From: a virus
Virus record (IMG/VR): IMGVR_UViG_3300044712_002662
Location: 1 to 38,399 of that record
Length of the DNA: 38,399 bases
Reading direction: 5' to 3' (one strand)
How positions within the stretch are numbered: position 1 is the first letter of the stretch; every line of letters begins with the position of its first letter. The translations under genes were made by a program, and so were the position numbers. This document shows positions 21,749 through 30,400 of the stretch, piece after piece. Under the pieces are notes generated by a model that was given only the letters and a program-made list of their open reading frames with translations, ran no database searches and had not been told where the DNA came from.

Positions 21749-23766
21749 GCTCGACGCGGCCCCCCGGGCGCAGCCCGTTCTCCTACAGGCCCGGGCCCGG
21801 GGACTCCGGCGACCAGTCGGCGAGCCAGTCCAAGAAGGGCGACCGGATCATCCCGGTGACCTTCGGTGGCGGCATCGAGCGCGGCGTCGCGCCAAACATG
21901 ATCCCCGAGGGCGCCGCGCGCCTGCTCCAGAACTGCTACTACCCACGGGAGGTGTCGACCCCGACGACCAGGCCCGGCCTCACGCCGCTGCTCGCCTCGG
22001 CGCTTCCCGGGGCCGTGACCGGAGTCTATGCCTACCAGTCCCCGACGAAGTCCTACACGGTCGTCTCCTGCCTGAACGGCAACGCGCAGGAGCTCTACTA
22101 CCTCGACGACGAGAACGTGCCCCAGCTCATCAGCGCGAGCCTCGGCGGGGTCACGCCTCCGACGTTCCGAACGTTCAACGGGCGCCTGGTCGTCGCCGTC
22201 GCCGGCGTGTACCTGCAGACCTGGAACGGCGTCGAACTTGCCTGGGACAACAACGTCCCCGTCGTCGGGGCCCGGGCCGCCGGCTCCGTCGAGTTCACCG
22301 GCGTGCCGGCGGTCGGCGAGACGCTCCAGATCGGCGACCGGCTCTTCACGTTCTGGGATGAGCGCTACACCAGCGGCGAGGTCGCGATCGGAAACGACGC
22401 CGAGGCCTGCGCCGCGAACCTGCTCGCCGCGATCGTGACCGATTCCGCGGACGTTCGCGCGAGCATCGACCAGGGCGACCTGAGCACGGTCGTCCTCGAG
22501 GCGCGCCTCACCGGCGCCGGCGGCAACTCCTACCCGCTGGCCGGCACGGCCTCGAACGTGACGCTGACGCCGGCGAGCGGGCACCTCGAGGGGGGCGGCC
22601 TCGAGGGGGGCGGGGATGGACTCGGCTGGGACGTCATCGACTCCTACGGTGCACCGATGGGCGGCATCATCACGAGCGACCGCAACGGCCGCCTGGTGTC
22701 CGGCGGCGACACCCGGGCCGGGATGCAGGACCTGCTGCGCTTCAGCGCCCCGGGAAACGATTACGCCTGGGCCTCCGACGACCTGGGCTACGGGCAGTAC
22801 TGGAACCTCGGCCAGCTCGAGGGGAACGTCATCACCGCGATCGTCGCCTACTTCGACGAGCTCTGGGTGCACAAGTACGGGGAGAACCGGGAGATCCACC
22901 GGGTGCGCGTCGCCGACCCGAACCCGGAAACCTGGGATCTGCAGGTCCGGCCGTACTCGGACACCCAGGCGGCCGCGGCCGCGCGCGCATGCCTCGCCGC
23001 TGGCGACAAGCTGCTCGTGCTCGACCGGGACTTCCTCGGGGTCTACGAGCCCTCGGACGGCTACGACGAGATCCGCGCCGGCCTGGACGGCAACAAGGTC
23101 CACGACCTGATCAACGGCACCGTGCGCGCGAGCGCCTTCATGGCTCTGAACCCGGCCGAGGGCTACGCGCTGGTCTTCCCGAACGCCGGCCGTGCCTGCC
23201 TGGTCTACCACTACTCGAGCCGCCGCTGGACCTACTGGACCTTCCCGCGGATCGCACCGACCTGCGCCTGCTACTCCGAGGCCAAGGGCACGATGCTCTT
23301 CGGGTCGAACGACGGGATGGTCTTCGTGCTCGACCCGACCTCGGCGACCGACTGGGAGCTCCCGTTTCAGACGGTGATTATGACTCCAACCTACGGCATG
23401 GAGACGCTCGAGGAGCTGCTGATCAAGCAGGTCATCATCGACTACACCCAGCAGCATGCCGGGTGGGGTTCGATCTACATCATCAACAACCGCAACGAGG
23501 CCGCGCCCCAGCTGCTGTGCACGTTCAAGATCGACGGCTCCGGCCTGATGCTCGCCGGCGCGATGACGCTCCCCCTGGAGCCGCCGACCGAGGGCGCCCC
23601 GAGCGGGATGACGACCTACTTCACGAGCTCTCCTTTCGGCCGGATCGTCAACCACAGCCACGCCGTCGGGGAATCGCTCGCGCTGAAGATCGTCTTGGAG
23701 CGTGGGGCGTTCGCAGTCAACTCCGCAGCCCTGCGCTGCAGCACCACCGGGAGGGCATTCGAGTGA
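21745..23766 (+). CDS. Tail hub / DNA-stabilisation-like protein with an inserted domain
   Basis: A 673-residue protein that resembles the beta-propeller-like tail hub proteins of short-tailed phages (P22 gp10 class). The start has GGGIERGVAPNMIPEGAARL and NCYYPREVSTPTTRPGLTPL, the usual opening of that class; later parts give repeated strands such as RLVSGGDTRAGMQDLLRFSA and VYHYSSRRWTYWTFPRIAPT. At about 180-290 an extra domain is inserted, with VEFTGVPAVGETLQIGDRLF, AAIVTDSADVRASI and a GAGGNSYPLAG turn ending in GG-rich repeats, like a separate module seen in other phage structural proteins. The start at 21745 (ATGA) is preferred; an ATG at 21739 is possible. Confidence 0.75.
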   Translation: MSSTRPPGRSPFSYRPGPGDSGDQSASQSKKGDRIIPVTFGGGIERGVAPNMIPEGAARLLQNCYYPREVSTPTTRPGLTPLLASALPGAVTGVYAYQSPTKSYTVVSCLNGNAQELYYLDDENVPQLISASLGGVTPPTFRTFNGRLVVAVAGVYLQTWNGVELAWDNNVPVVGARAAGSVEFTGVPAVGETLQIGDRLFTFWDERYTSGEVAIGNDAEACAANLLAAIVTDSADVRASIDQGDLSTVVLEARLTGAGGNSYPLAGTASNVTLTPASGHLEGGGLEGGGDGLGWDVIDSYGAPMGGIITSDRNGRLVSGGDTRAGMQDLLRFSAPGNDYAWASDDLGYGQYWNLGQLEGNVITAIVAYFDELWVHKYGENREIHRVRVADPNPETWDLQVRPYSDTQAAAAARACLAAGDKLLVLDRDFLGVYEPSDGYDEIRAGLDGNKVHDLINGTVRASAFMALNPAEGYALVFPNAGRACLVYHYSSRRWTYWTFPRIAPTCACYSEAKGTMLFGSNDGMVFVLDPTSATDWELPFQTVIMTPTYGMETLEELLIKQVIIDYTQQHAGWGSIYIINNRNEAAPQLLCTFKIDGSGLMLAGAMTLPLEPPTEGAPSGMTTYFTSSPFGRIVNHSHAVGESLALKIVLERGAFAVNSAALRCSTTGRAFE

Positions 23767-24875
23767 GCAATCTTGAGAAACGGGTCGCGATCAGCTACTC
23801 CACGGGCGCGGTCACGCCCGCGATCCAGGCGCTCGACGACGAGTTCGACCTGGTCTACCAGCACCTGACCAAGGGCCGCGGCCTCCAGGCGGGCCCGGTC
23901 CGGCCGTCGAACCCGAACGCGAACGACCTCTGGTTCGACACCCGGGTCGCGAGTTTCGGGCTCAAGTACTGGACGGGCGGCGAGAACACTGAGGAGTCCT
24001 GGGTCGCCGTCGCTGCGAACGGGAACTTCGGCTCGGGCGTACGGCTCGACGCGGGCGTGGCTGGCTTCACCGCGCGCATGATCCTGGACAACCCGGGGAC
24101 GACGAAGCTCCAGGTGGTCGCGAGCGCGCTCGCCCCGGCGACGGTCGCGGTCGACGACGTGCTGCTCCAGAACGTCGCGACCGCGGAAAGTGCGAACTTC
24201 GTGACGGAGTCGACTGGGCTCTACTACATGTTCGCCTACCGGGAGAGCTCGACCAGCACGACCTGGAAGCTCGGCAAGTCGGAGTCGCTCGCGGAAGCCT
24301 CGGGCCGGCGCTATATCGGCATCGCCTACTGGGACAAGGACCTCCAGAAGTTCCCCTGGGTCGAGAGCTTCGAGCGGCCGACGTTCCCGGCGAAGATCCC
24401 GGGGCTGTTCCACTACAAGCAGACCGTCGCGCAGGAGATCCCGCAGCAGGTCCCGGCCGACGAACCGACGGTGCTCAAGTTCACGCCGGCGACCGACCTG
24501 GTGCGCGGCGACGAGCAGTTGATGCCGGAGGCCGACGGGGTTCTGGTCCTGAACCGCGCCGGGGTCTGGGAGGTCAACGTGCGGTTCATGATCGACAACG
24601 GGACCGGGACGCACATCGACACCGAGCACCACACGACCTACCTGTACCTGCGCCACTACACGGGCACGACGCTCAACGCCGAGGACCGGCGGGTCGAGCG
24701 CCGGGGGAGCGGGCTCAAGGAAATCAGCGCCGACATCCGGGGGACGCTCTTCTACGCGCAGGTCGGTGACCTGGTGAAGGCCTCGGTCATCCTGGATCCC
24801 GACGTCAACGAGCCGCACTTTCACACGCTGCCCGCCGGCTGCCAGCTCTGGGGCCGCTACCTCGGCCCGGCATAG
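23763..24875 (+). CDS. Putative tail fibre / appendage protein
   Basis: A 370-residue protein. Residues 1-75 contain LDDEFDLVYQHLTKG and PVRPSNPNANDLWFDTRVAS, typical of a virion-attachment start. Residues about 85-210 look beta-rich. The C-terminal 130 residues (VLVLNRAGVWEVNVRFMIDN, TYLYLRHYTG, GTLFYAQVGDLVKASVILDP) resemble a C1q/TNF-type jelly-roll found at the tip of phage receptor-binding proteins. It starts at GTG 23763 in a GTGA overlap with the tail-hub gene. Role as a receptor-binding protein is inferred from fold and location. Confidence 0.72.
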   Translation: MSNLEKRVAISYSTGAVTPAIQALDDEFDLVYQHLTKGRGLQAGPVRPSNPNANDLWFDTRVASFGLKYWTGGENTEESWVAVAANGNFGSGVRLDAGVAGFTARMILDNPGTTKLQVVASALAPATVAVDDVLLQNVATAESANFVTESTGLYYMFAYRESSTSTTWKLGKSESLAEASGRRYIGIAYWDKDLQKFPWVESFERPTFPAKIPGLFHYKQTVAQEIPQQVPADEPTVLKFTPATDLVRGDEQLMPEADGVLVLNRAGVWEVNVRFMIDNGTGTHIDTEHHTTYLYLRHYTGTTLNAEDRRVERRGSGLKEISADIRGTLFYAQVGDLVKASVILDPDVNEPHFHTLPAGCQLWGRYLGPA

Positions 24876-24887
24876 GAGGTCACGACG

Positions 24888-25685
24888 ATGGCTTACTGGG
24901 ACGACCCGAATTTCAAGTACGACGAGCGGAAGAACAACGGCCCGCTGGGCCCGATCTTCTACCGGCGCGGATCCGGGTACCAGCAGTACAACCCGGCGAC
25001 CGGCCAGTGGAACGTCGGCGGATCGCAGACGGGCGCCGCCGGCTGGGAGCGCTACGACCCGAAGACCGGGACCTGGGTCTACGACGAGGGCCGCACCTGG
25101 GGCGACCTGACGCAGCGGCGCAGCGCGTACCAGGAGTACGTCAACGGCGGCGGCCAGCCGGGCGGGCCCCAGTCGATCGACGCGAACGACCTCGCCAGCA
25201 CGAGCGAGAGCTGGTCGGGCCTCCCCAGCTGGGCGACCGAGGGGATCCGCAAGACGACCAAGAAGTACGCGCCGGAGGCCTTCGCCGGGATCTCCAAGTC
25301 GGTGCGCGACCTGAACAACGCGCCGGAGACGATCGAGCAGCAGAGGAAGAACCTCAACCTGCAGTACCAGCGGGACATCAACACGCCGACCCGGGACGTC
25401 GTCAATAGCGCCATGGCCGGCGCGCTCGGCCGCGGCACCGCGGGCTCGTCGATGATGGGCAACTTCATGGGCCGCATCGGGTCGCAGCTCGCGGCCGGCG
25501 CCGGCCGGCAGCAGACCGAGAGCAACACCTGGGCGGCGAACAGCCTGCTCCAGAACCTGAAGGACCGAGTCAGCGCGAACCAGGGCTTCGGCGCCCTGAT
25601 GGGCGACCTCTGGGGCCAGACCCGCTCGAGCCGCAGCAGCAGCTACAACCCGAACTTCGCCGGCATGGACTTCTCGACGCAGTAG
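24888..25685 (+). CDS. Hypothetical virion protein
   Basis: A 265-residue protein rich in Gly, Asn, Gln and Ser. Its N-terminal third has a doubled aromatic motif (YQQYNPATGQWNVGGSQTG and WERYDPKTGTWVYDEGRTW) that looks like a short WxY-type beta repeat. Residues about 140-240 are helical with VVNSAMAGALGRGTAGSSM and a SQLAAGAGRQQTESNT stretch, such as occurs in internal virion proteins. Its ribosome site is TAGGAGGT, where the TAG is the stop of the previous gene. It starts the internal-protein block. Function unknown. Confidence 0.7.
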   Translation: MAYWDDPNFKYDERKNNGPLGPIFYRRGSGYQQYNPATGQWNVGGSQTGAAGWERYDPKTGTWVYDEGRTWGDLTQRRSAYQEYVNGGGQPGGPQSIDANDLASTSESWSGLPSWATEGIRKTTKKYAPEAFAGISKSVRDLNNAPETIEQQRKNLNLQYQRDINTPTRDVVNSAMAGALGRGTAGSSMMGNFMGRIGSQLAAGAGRQQTESNTWAANSLLQNLKDRVSANQGFGALMGDLWGQTRSSRSSSYNPNFAGMDFSTQ

Positions 25686-25697
25686 GAGGACACGAAC

Positions 25698-26138
25698 ATG
25701 AGCTGGAATTTCAGCAATATCTTCGGAGGCGCGGCCGGCGGCGCTGGGGCGGGCGCATCCTTCGGGCCCTGGGGTGCTGCGATCGGGGGCGTTCTCGGCG
25801 GCCTCGCCGGCGGCCTCAGTGGTGGCGGGTCTTCGAAGAGCGAAACCGAGACGAAGCGCACGTCGACCCCGGTGCGCGTCCGGCTGAAGAGCGGGGCGGT
25901 CGTGACGATGTACGCGCACGGGCCGGGATCCTCGACGACGACCCAGAGCGGGCCCAAGCCGAGCGCCCTCGAGACGGCCGGCGACGTGCTCATGGCCGGC
26001 GGGCTCTGGAAGAAGTACACACAGAAGGACGGCGCCGGCGGCGGCACCCCCGACTGGTTCTCGAAGCTGACCGGCGGCGGCACGGACCCGGTCGTCGGCA
26101 AGAAGCAGACCGGCGACTTCAGCGACAGCTACGTCTAG
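25698..26138 (+). CDS. Glycine-zipper-rich internal virion protein (membrane-active candidate)
   Basis: A 146-residue protein whose first 46 residues are a Gly/Ala-rich hydrophobic stretch, GGAAGGAGAGASFGPWGAAI followed by GGVLGGLAGGLSGGG, the pattern of a glycine zipper that can insert into membranes. The rest is polar, with many Ser/Thr/Lys. Small glycine-zipper proteins occur among phage ejection proteins that help DNA cross the host envelope. It lies between two other internal-type genes; its ribosome site TAGGAGGA includes the previous stop codon. Role inferred from composition and position. Confidence 0.68.
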   Translation: MSWNFSNIFGGAAGGAGAGASFGPWGAAIGGVLGGLAGGLSGGGSSKSETETKRTSTPVRVRLKSGAVVTMYAHGPGSSTTTQSGPKPSALETAGDVLMAGGLWKKYTQKDGAGGGTPDWFSKLTGGGTDPVVGKKQTGDFSDSYV

Positions 26139-26148
26139 GAGCGCGATC

Positions 26149-27438
26149 ATGGGATTCGTCGAAGCGATCCAGAACAGCCCGCTCGGGGACCCCTCCGGCG
26201 ACGGCCTGGTCGTCATGGGCCAGGCGCTGCGCGGCATGGGCGCCGGCACCGGCGTCGCCCCGGCGGCGGCTCTCGCCGAGGGCCTCATGGCGCGGCGGCG
26301 CGAGGAGGTGACCCAGGAGCACACCCGCGGCTTCATCGCTGCGATCGAGTCCGGGGCCAACCCGCAGGCGGCGCTCAAGCAGTTCCCCGCGACCGACACC
26401 GGGTTTCTCTCGGCGATCGCCCAGCACCGGATGCAGCAGCGGGAGGCGCTCGATGCCGAGGCTCGTCGGGAGGCGGCGGCGATCCGGGCCGAGGGTAGGG
26501 CGCAGGCGGGCCAGCGCGCGGACGAGGCGGCGAAAGCCGAAGACGAGGCGGCCAAGGCCGCCGCGATCGCGGCCGAGACGACGCAGGCCGATGCCGCGCG
26601 CCGGAAGCTGGCCGCACCTCGCCCCGTCCCCGGCTTCATGTCAGCACTCGGGCTGGAGCCCCATCCGGTCTACGACGACCGCTCGGTCGATCCGAACCTT
26701 GTGGCGCCGCCGTCGAGCGATGCCTCTCCGCTCGACCTGCCGGGAACGCCGTACCTCGACCAGAGCAGAGAGCAGGTTCCCGACGTCACCGACCGTGGAT
26801 TCATCGCGGCGGGCAAGGACTACCTCGCCAGCCAGGCCGCGCAGGCGCTCATCGGCGCGCGCGAGGCCAACGCCGGCGCCCGCACCGCCACGACCGAGTT
26901 GAAAGATCAGACCAGGTCGGACACCAAGGCCTACTACGACAGGTTGGTAGCGGCAGGAATGGACCCGAGCAAGGTTGATGCCTCCGATTTGACGAGCGTC
27001 GACCCTGGCGTGCTGCGTTCGCTGATCGCGGCCGACGCCGCGGCGAAGCGCCAGGACAAGTCACTCACGACCGTCCCGGCCGCGACGACGGCGAACAACG
27101 CCGCGGCGGCTGCCCGCCAGAACACGGCGCTCGGGACTGTCCCTGCCGCTACGACGGCGACGAACGACGCAGCGACCGCGCGTGCCGACAAGTCCACGGC
27201 GCTGCAGCAGTGGAAGGCGGCCGGGGCGCCGCTGATCGCTCGGGACAAAGCCGACGATGCCCGCCTCGTCCAGTTGCGGACGTTGGTCAACTCGGTGGCT
27301 CCAAAGGCGAAGGCAGACCCCAAGAGCCCGTGGGCTGAACAGCTTGCCGGGTACAAGGCCGAACTGGACGAGATCGCCAAGCGCAAGGCCGAGTACGCCT
27401 TGTGGCAGCAGCAGGGCGAGCAGTTCAAGGTCAAGTAG
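26149..27438 (+). CDS. Ala-rich coiled-coil internal virion protein
   Basis: A 429-residue protein with a long Ala/Glu/Arg helix (about 100-160, ALDAEARREAAAIRAEGRAQ and more) and no Cys. Residues 303-352 hold a tandem repeat with a period of about 22 (TTVPAATTANNAAAAARQ, then GTVPAATTATNDAATARA). The C terminus is a further helix, QQWKAAGAPLIARDK to KRKAEYALWQQ. Such long helical proteins, placed just before a giant polyvalent protein, are typical of internal or ejection proteins of short-tailed phages. Base composition becomes AT-richer from about 26900 on, continuing into the next gene. Start set by TAGGAG before the ATG at 26149. Confidence 0.72.
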   Translation: MGFVEAIQNSPLGDPSGDGLVVMGQALRGMGAGTGVAPAAALAEGLMARRREEVTQEHTRGFIAAIESGANPQAALKQFPATDTGFLSAIAQHRMQQREALDAEARREAAAIRAEGRAQAGQRADEAAKAEDEAAKAAAIAAETTQADAARRKLAAPRPVPGFMSALGLEPHPVYDDRSVDPNLVAPPSSDASPLDLPGTPYLDQSREQVPDVTDRGFIAAGKDYLASQAAQALIGAREANAGARTATTELKDQTRSDTKAYYDRLVAAGMDPSKVDASDLTSVDPGVLRSLIAADAAAKRQDKSLTTVPAATTANNAAAAARQNTALGTVPAATTATNDAATARADKSTALQQWKAAGAPLIARDKADDARLVQLRTLVNSVAPKAKADPKSPWAEQLAGYKAELDEIAKRKAEYALWQQQGEQFKVK

Positions 27439-30400
27439 ATGGCCGACGCCTTCGACGAACTCTGGGAATCGGCACGGCGTTCGACCGGGTACGATACGGC
27501 GCAGGCGGCCGGACCCTCGTCTCCCGCCGTGACTGCTCCGGCGGCTGACGCCTTCGATGCCGCCTGGTCCCAGTCCCTGAAGGCGGTTGGGATGCGCGCC
27601 GTCGCGCCGATCGTCGACCAGGTTGTTCCTTCCCACCAGCCGAACCCGCGGACTGATCCCACCAGTCCCGACTACCAGATGGTCCTCGACCCGCAGCACG
27701 AGGTTGGTACGGACATCCCCTACCACCTGACGCCCGAGGCGCAACTGATCAACGCGATCCCCGGCGCCGCGCAGTTGCGGCCCGTCGGCCGCGCACTCCT
27801 CGACGTCAACGACATGATCGCGAAGACTGCCGAGGCTTTGGACTCCAGCGTTACGCCCGATCAGATGGCGGATCCCAACCGTCAGAACCGCTACACCCGC
27901 GCCCAAGCGATGAACGAGCGCGCCCGCAAGAGCAGGTTGTTCACGCCCCTGCAGGACGAAGTCAATCATCCGTTGGCCGGTGAGATCGTCCAGTCGGCCG
28001 CGGCATCCGCCGCGCTCCCGGTGGCGCTGGCTGCTGTTGGCGTCCCGGCAACGGTCGCGGCGATCCCGACGGTGGGGCTCTTTGCCGGCGCTCAGTACAG
28101 TGACGCCCTTGGCAAGGCCAAGCGCGAGGGCCTGAATGACACAGCCGCCCGGGTCGAGGCCGGCATCGAGGGGATCAGCGAAGGGGCCTGGGAGTACATC
28201 AGCGACATGGCCCTACTGGGGCCGCTGGGGCGAGGCGTGACCAAGTCGGCCGCCAAGGCGATCGCGGAGGCCACGGCCAAACGCAGGGCCGGGTCGATCA
28301 GTGCGATGGCCTTCAAGGATGTGCTTAAGGGGAACCTGACCAAAGACTTCGTGAAGTCGTTCCTCATGGAGACGGGGACCGAGCTCGGAAACACGGCGAC
28401 CCAGTTCGGGGCGCGTAAGGTGTTCGGCATTCAGGAAGATACGGACTCGAAGACGGGAGCCCCGATGACGCTCGGGGCGGAACTCGCGAAGACCGCGCAG
28501 GTTGCCGGGGGAGTCTCGGGAATCTACGGAACGCTGGCCGCGGCGCTCGGCGTCAAGGGCGCCAACCATGCTCGGGAAGTGTTGTCCAGCCCGGACGTCG
28601 ATCGGCGCACCCGTGCCGCGATGAAGGACCAGGTCGTCGGCGAACTGCGGCAACTTGGCCTGAAAACCGAAGCTGCTCTGCTCGATTCCGATTGGGGCAA
28701 CCGCATCGACAAGGGGCTCCCGATCCCTCTCGACCAGCAGGGCCGCGACGAGACGGACCCGCGCGCGCAGGTCAGCTCCCCCGAGGACCTGGTGGCGAAA
28801 ACCATCACCTACGCCGACCGCGCCGCGGCCGCGCGCGACCAGGCGCCGGCCGCCACACCCGGCCCGGCCGTCACGCAGAAGGACCCCGCCAGCCTCCTGT
28901 CCTTCCTGCAGGGCCAGCTCGAGCAGACCGGCCTCGCGCCCGATACGGTCGTCCTGACCCCGCCGGCCAACCTGACCAAGGACCAGAAGACGGTCCAGCA
29001 GCAGTACGCCGAGCGCGGCTTCAACGTCCACTTCTTCGACGTCACCGACGGGCGCCCCGCCGCGGCGGTCAGCGGCGGCCCGACGACGTTCTTCCTCCCG
29101 TCCAACCTCAAGGGCGCCGAGCAGCTCTTCAAGGCGGCGCACGAGGCTGGGCACGGCCTTGACGCCCGGCCCGGAATCGCGACCCAGACGGGGGAGACGC
29201 GCGAGGCCATCGCCCAGGCCATGCCCGAGGACGAGTACGCCGGCCGCGCCTTCCAGCTCGAGGTCGACCGGGCGGCCGCGGGACTCCCCGAGGCTACCCC
29301 GGCCATCGAGTTCGACGAGCTCGTGCAGGACGTGCGGGGCGAGGTCGGACAGGTCGCCGGGCTGGATCCGAAGACTGCCAGCAAGCGCGCAGCCCGGTGG
29401 GCCGCCACGGTCGCCGAGGCCGACCCGACCCGCTGGGAGCGCACGAAGGAGAAGATCGCCCGGATCGCCGCGAGCATCGGCCTCCCGGGCGCCCAGGCTC
29501 CCGACCCGCGGCGGGGCACCACCGAGCAGTGGGGGCGGGTCGCCGCGGCGATCATCTCCGAGAACCATGCTGCCGGGCACCAGGCGAAGACCGTCGTGCG
29601 CCAGCGCCTGGTCGCGGCCCTCTCCCAGCTCCCGGCCATGCAGGAGTCCGGCGTGCGCGCCGCCGGTTCCGACCAGTACCAGAAGTGGAAATCCAACGCG
29701 GCGCAGGCCGCCCCGGCCGCGGCCGTCGCCGCCTCCCCCGCGGAGCCCCGGGGCCGCCGCGGCCTCACCCGCTTCGGGAAGCCCTTCACCCCGCCGCAGC
29801 CTCTTGACGACATCCCCTTGGTCGAGCTCGCCAAGGCCAGCCCCGAGAAGCAGGAGCTCTGGCGCCGGGCGCTGCGCCTGAAGATCGACCAGCCATGGAC
29901 GCTCTCCGAGGTCGTCCTGCGCGATGCGATCGCCGCCGAGGCCCGCCGCGGGAAGGCCGCCAGCACCCCTACCGTGCCGAGCGTAGCGGCCCAGGACGCG
30001 ACTTCCGCCCCTCCCCCTGCCGAGGGTATGGCCCCGGGGGAGATCGCCAGCGGACAGGCCAGCAGCGCCGCGGAAACCGCGCCGGCACCCGCCCCGTCCC
30101 CGGCGGAGGCCAGCGACCGCCGCGGCTGGGAAGGCGGCGGCGCTGGGGTCGTCCCCGAAGGCTGGGAGCCGGACCCGACCGGCAAGCGGGTCTACCGCAA
30201 GAAGAAGCCCCAGAACTCCCCCGAGCCGCCCGAAGCCGCGATCGGCCGCGAGGAGATGAAGAAGCGCCGGGCCTTCGGCAAGGGCAAGAAGACCGATGCT
30301 GGCGGGGCGGTGTTCAACGTCGGCGAGATCGTCAACCACAACTCCTTCGACGAGCCGATGCGCGTCGTCAAGAAGGAGGGCCCCGGCTACGTCCGCGTCG

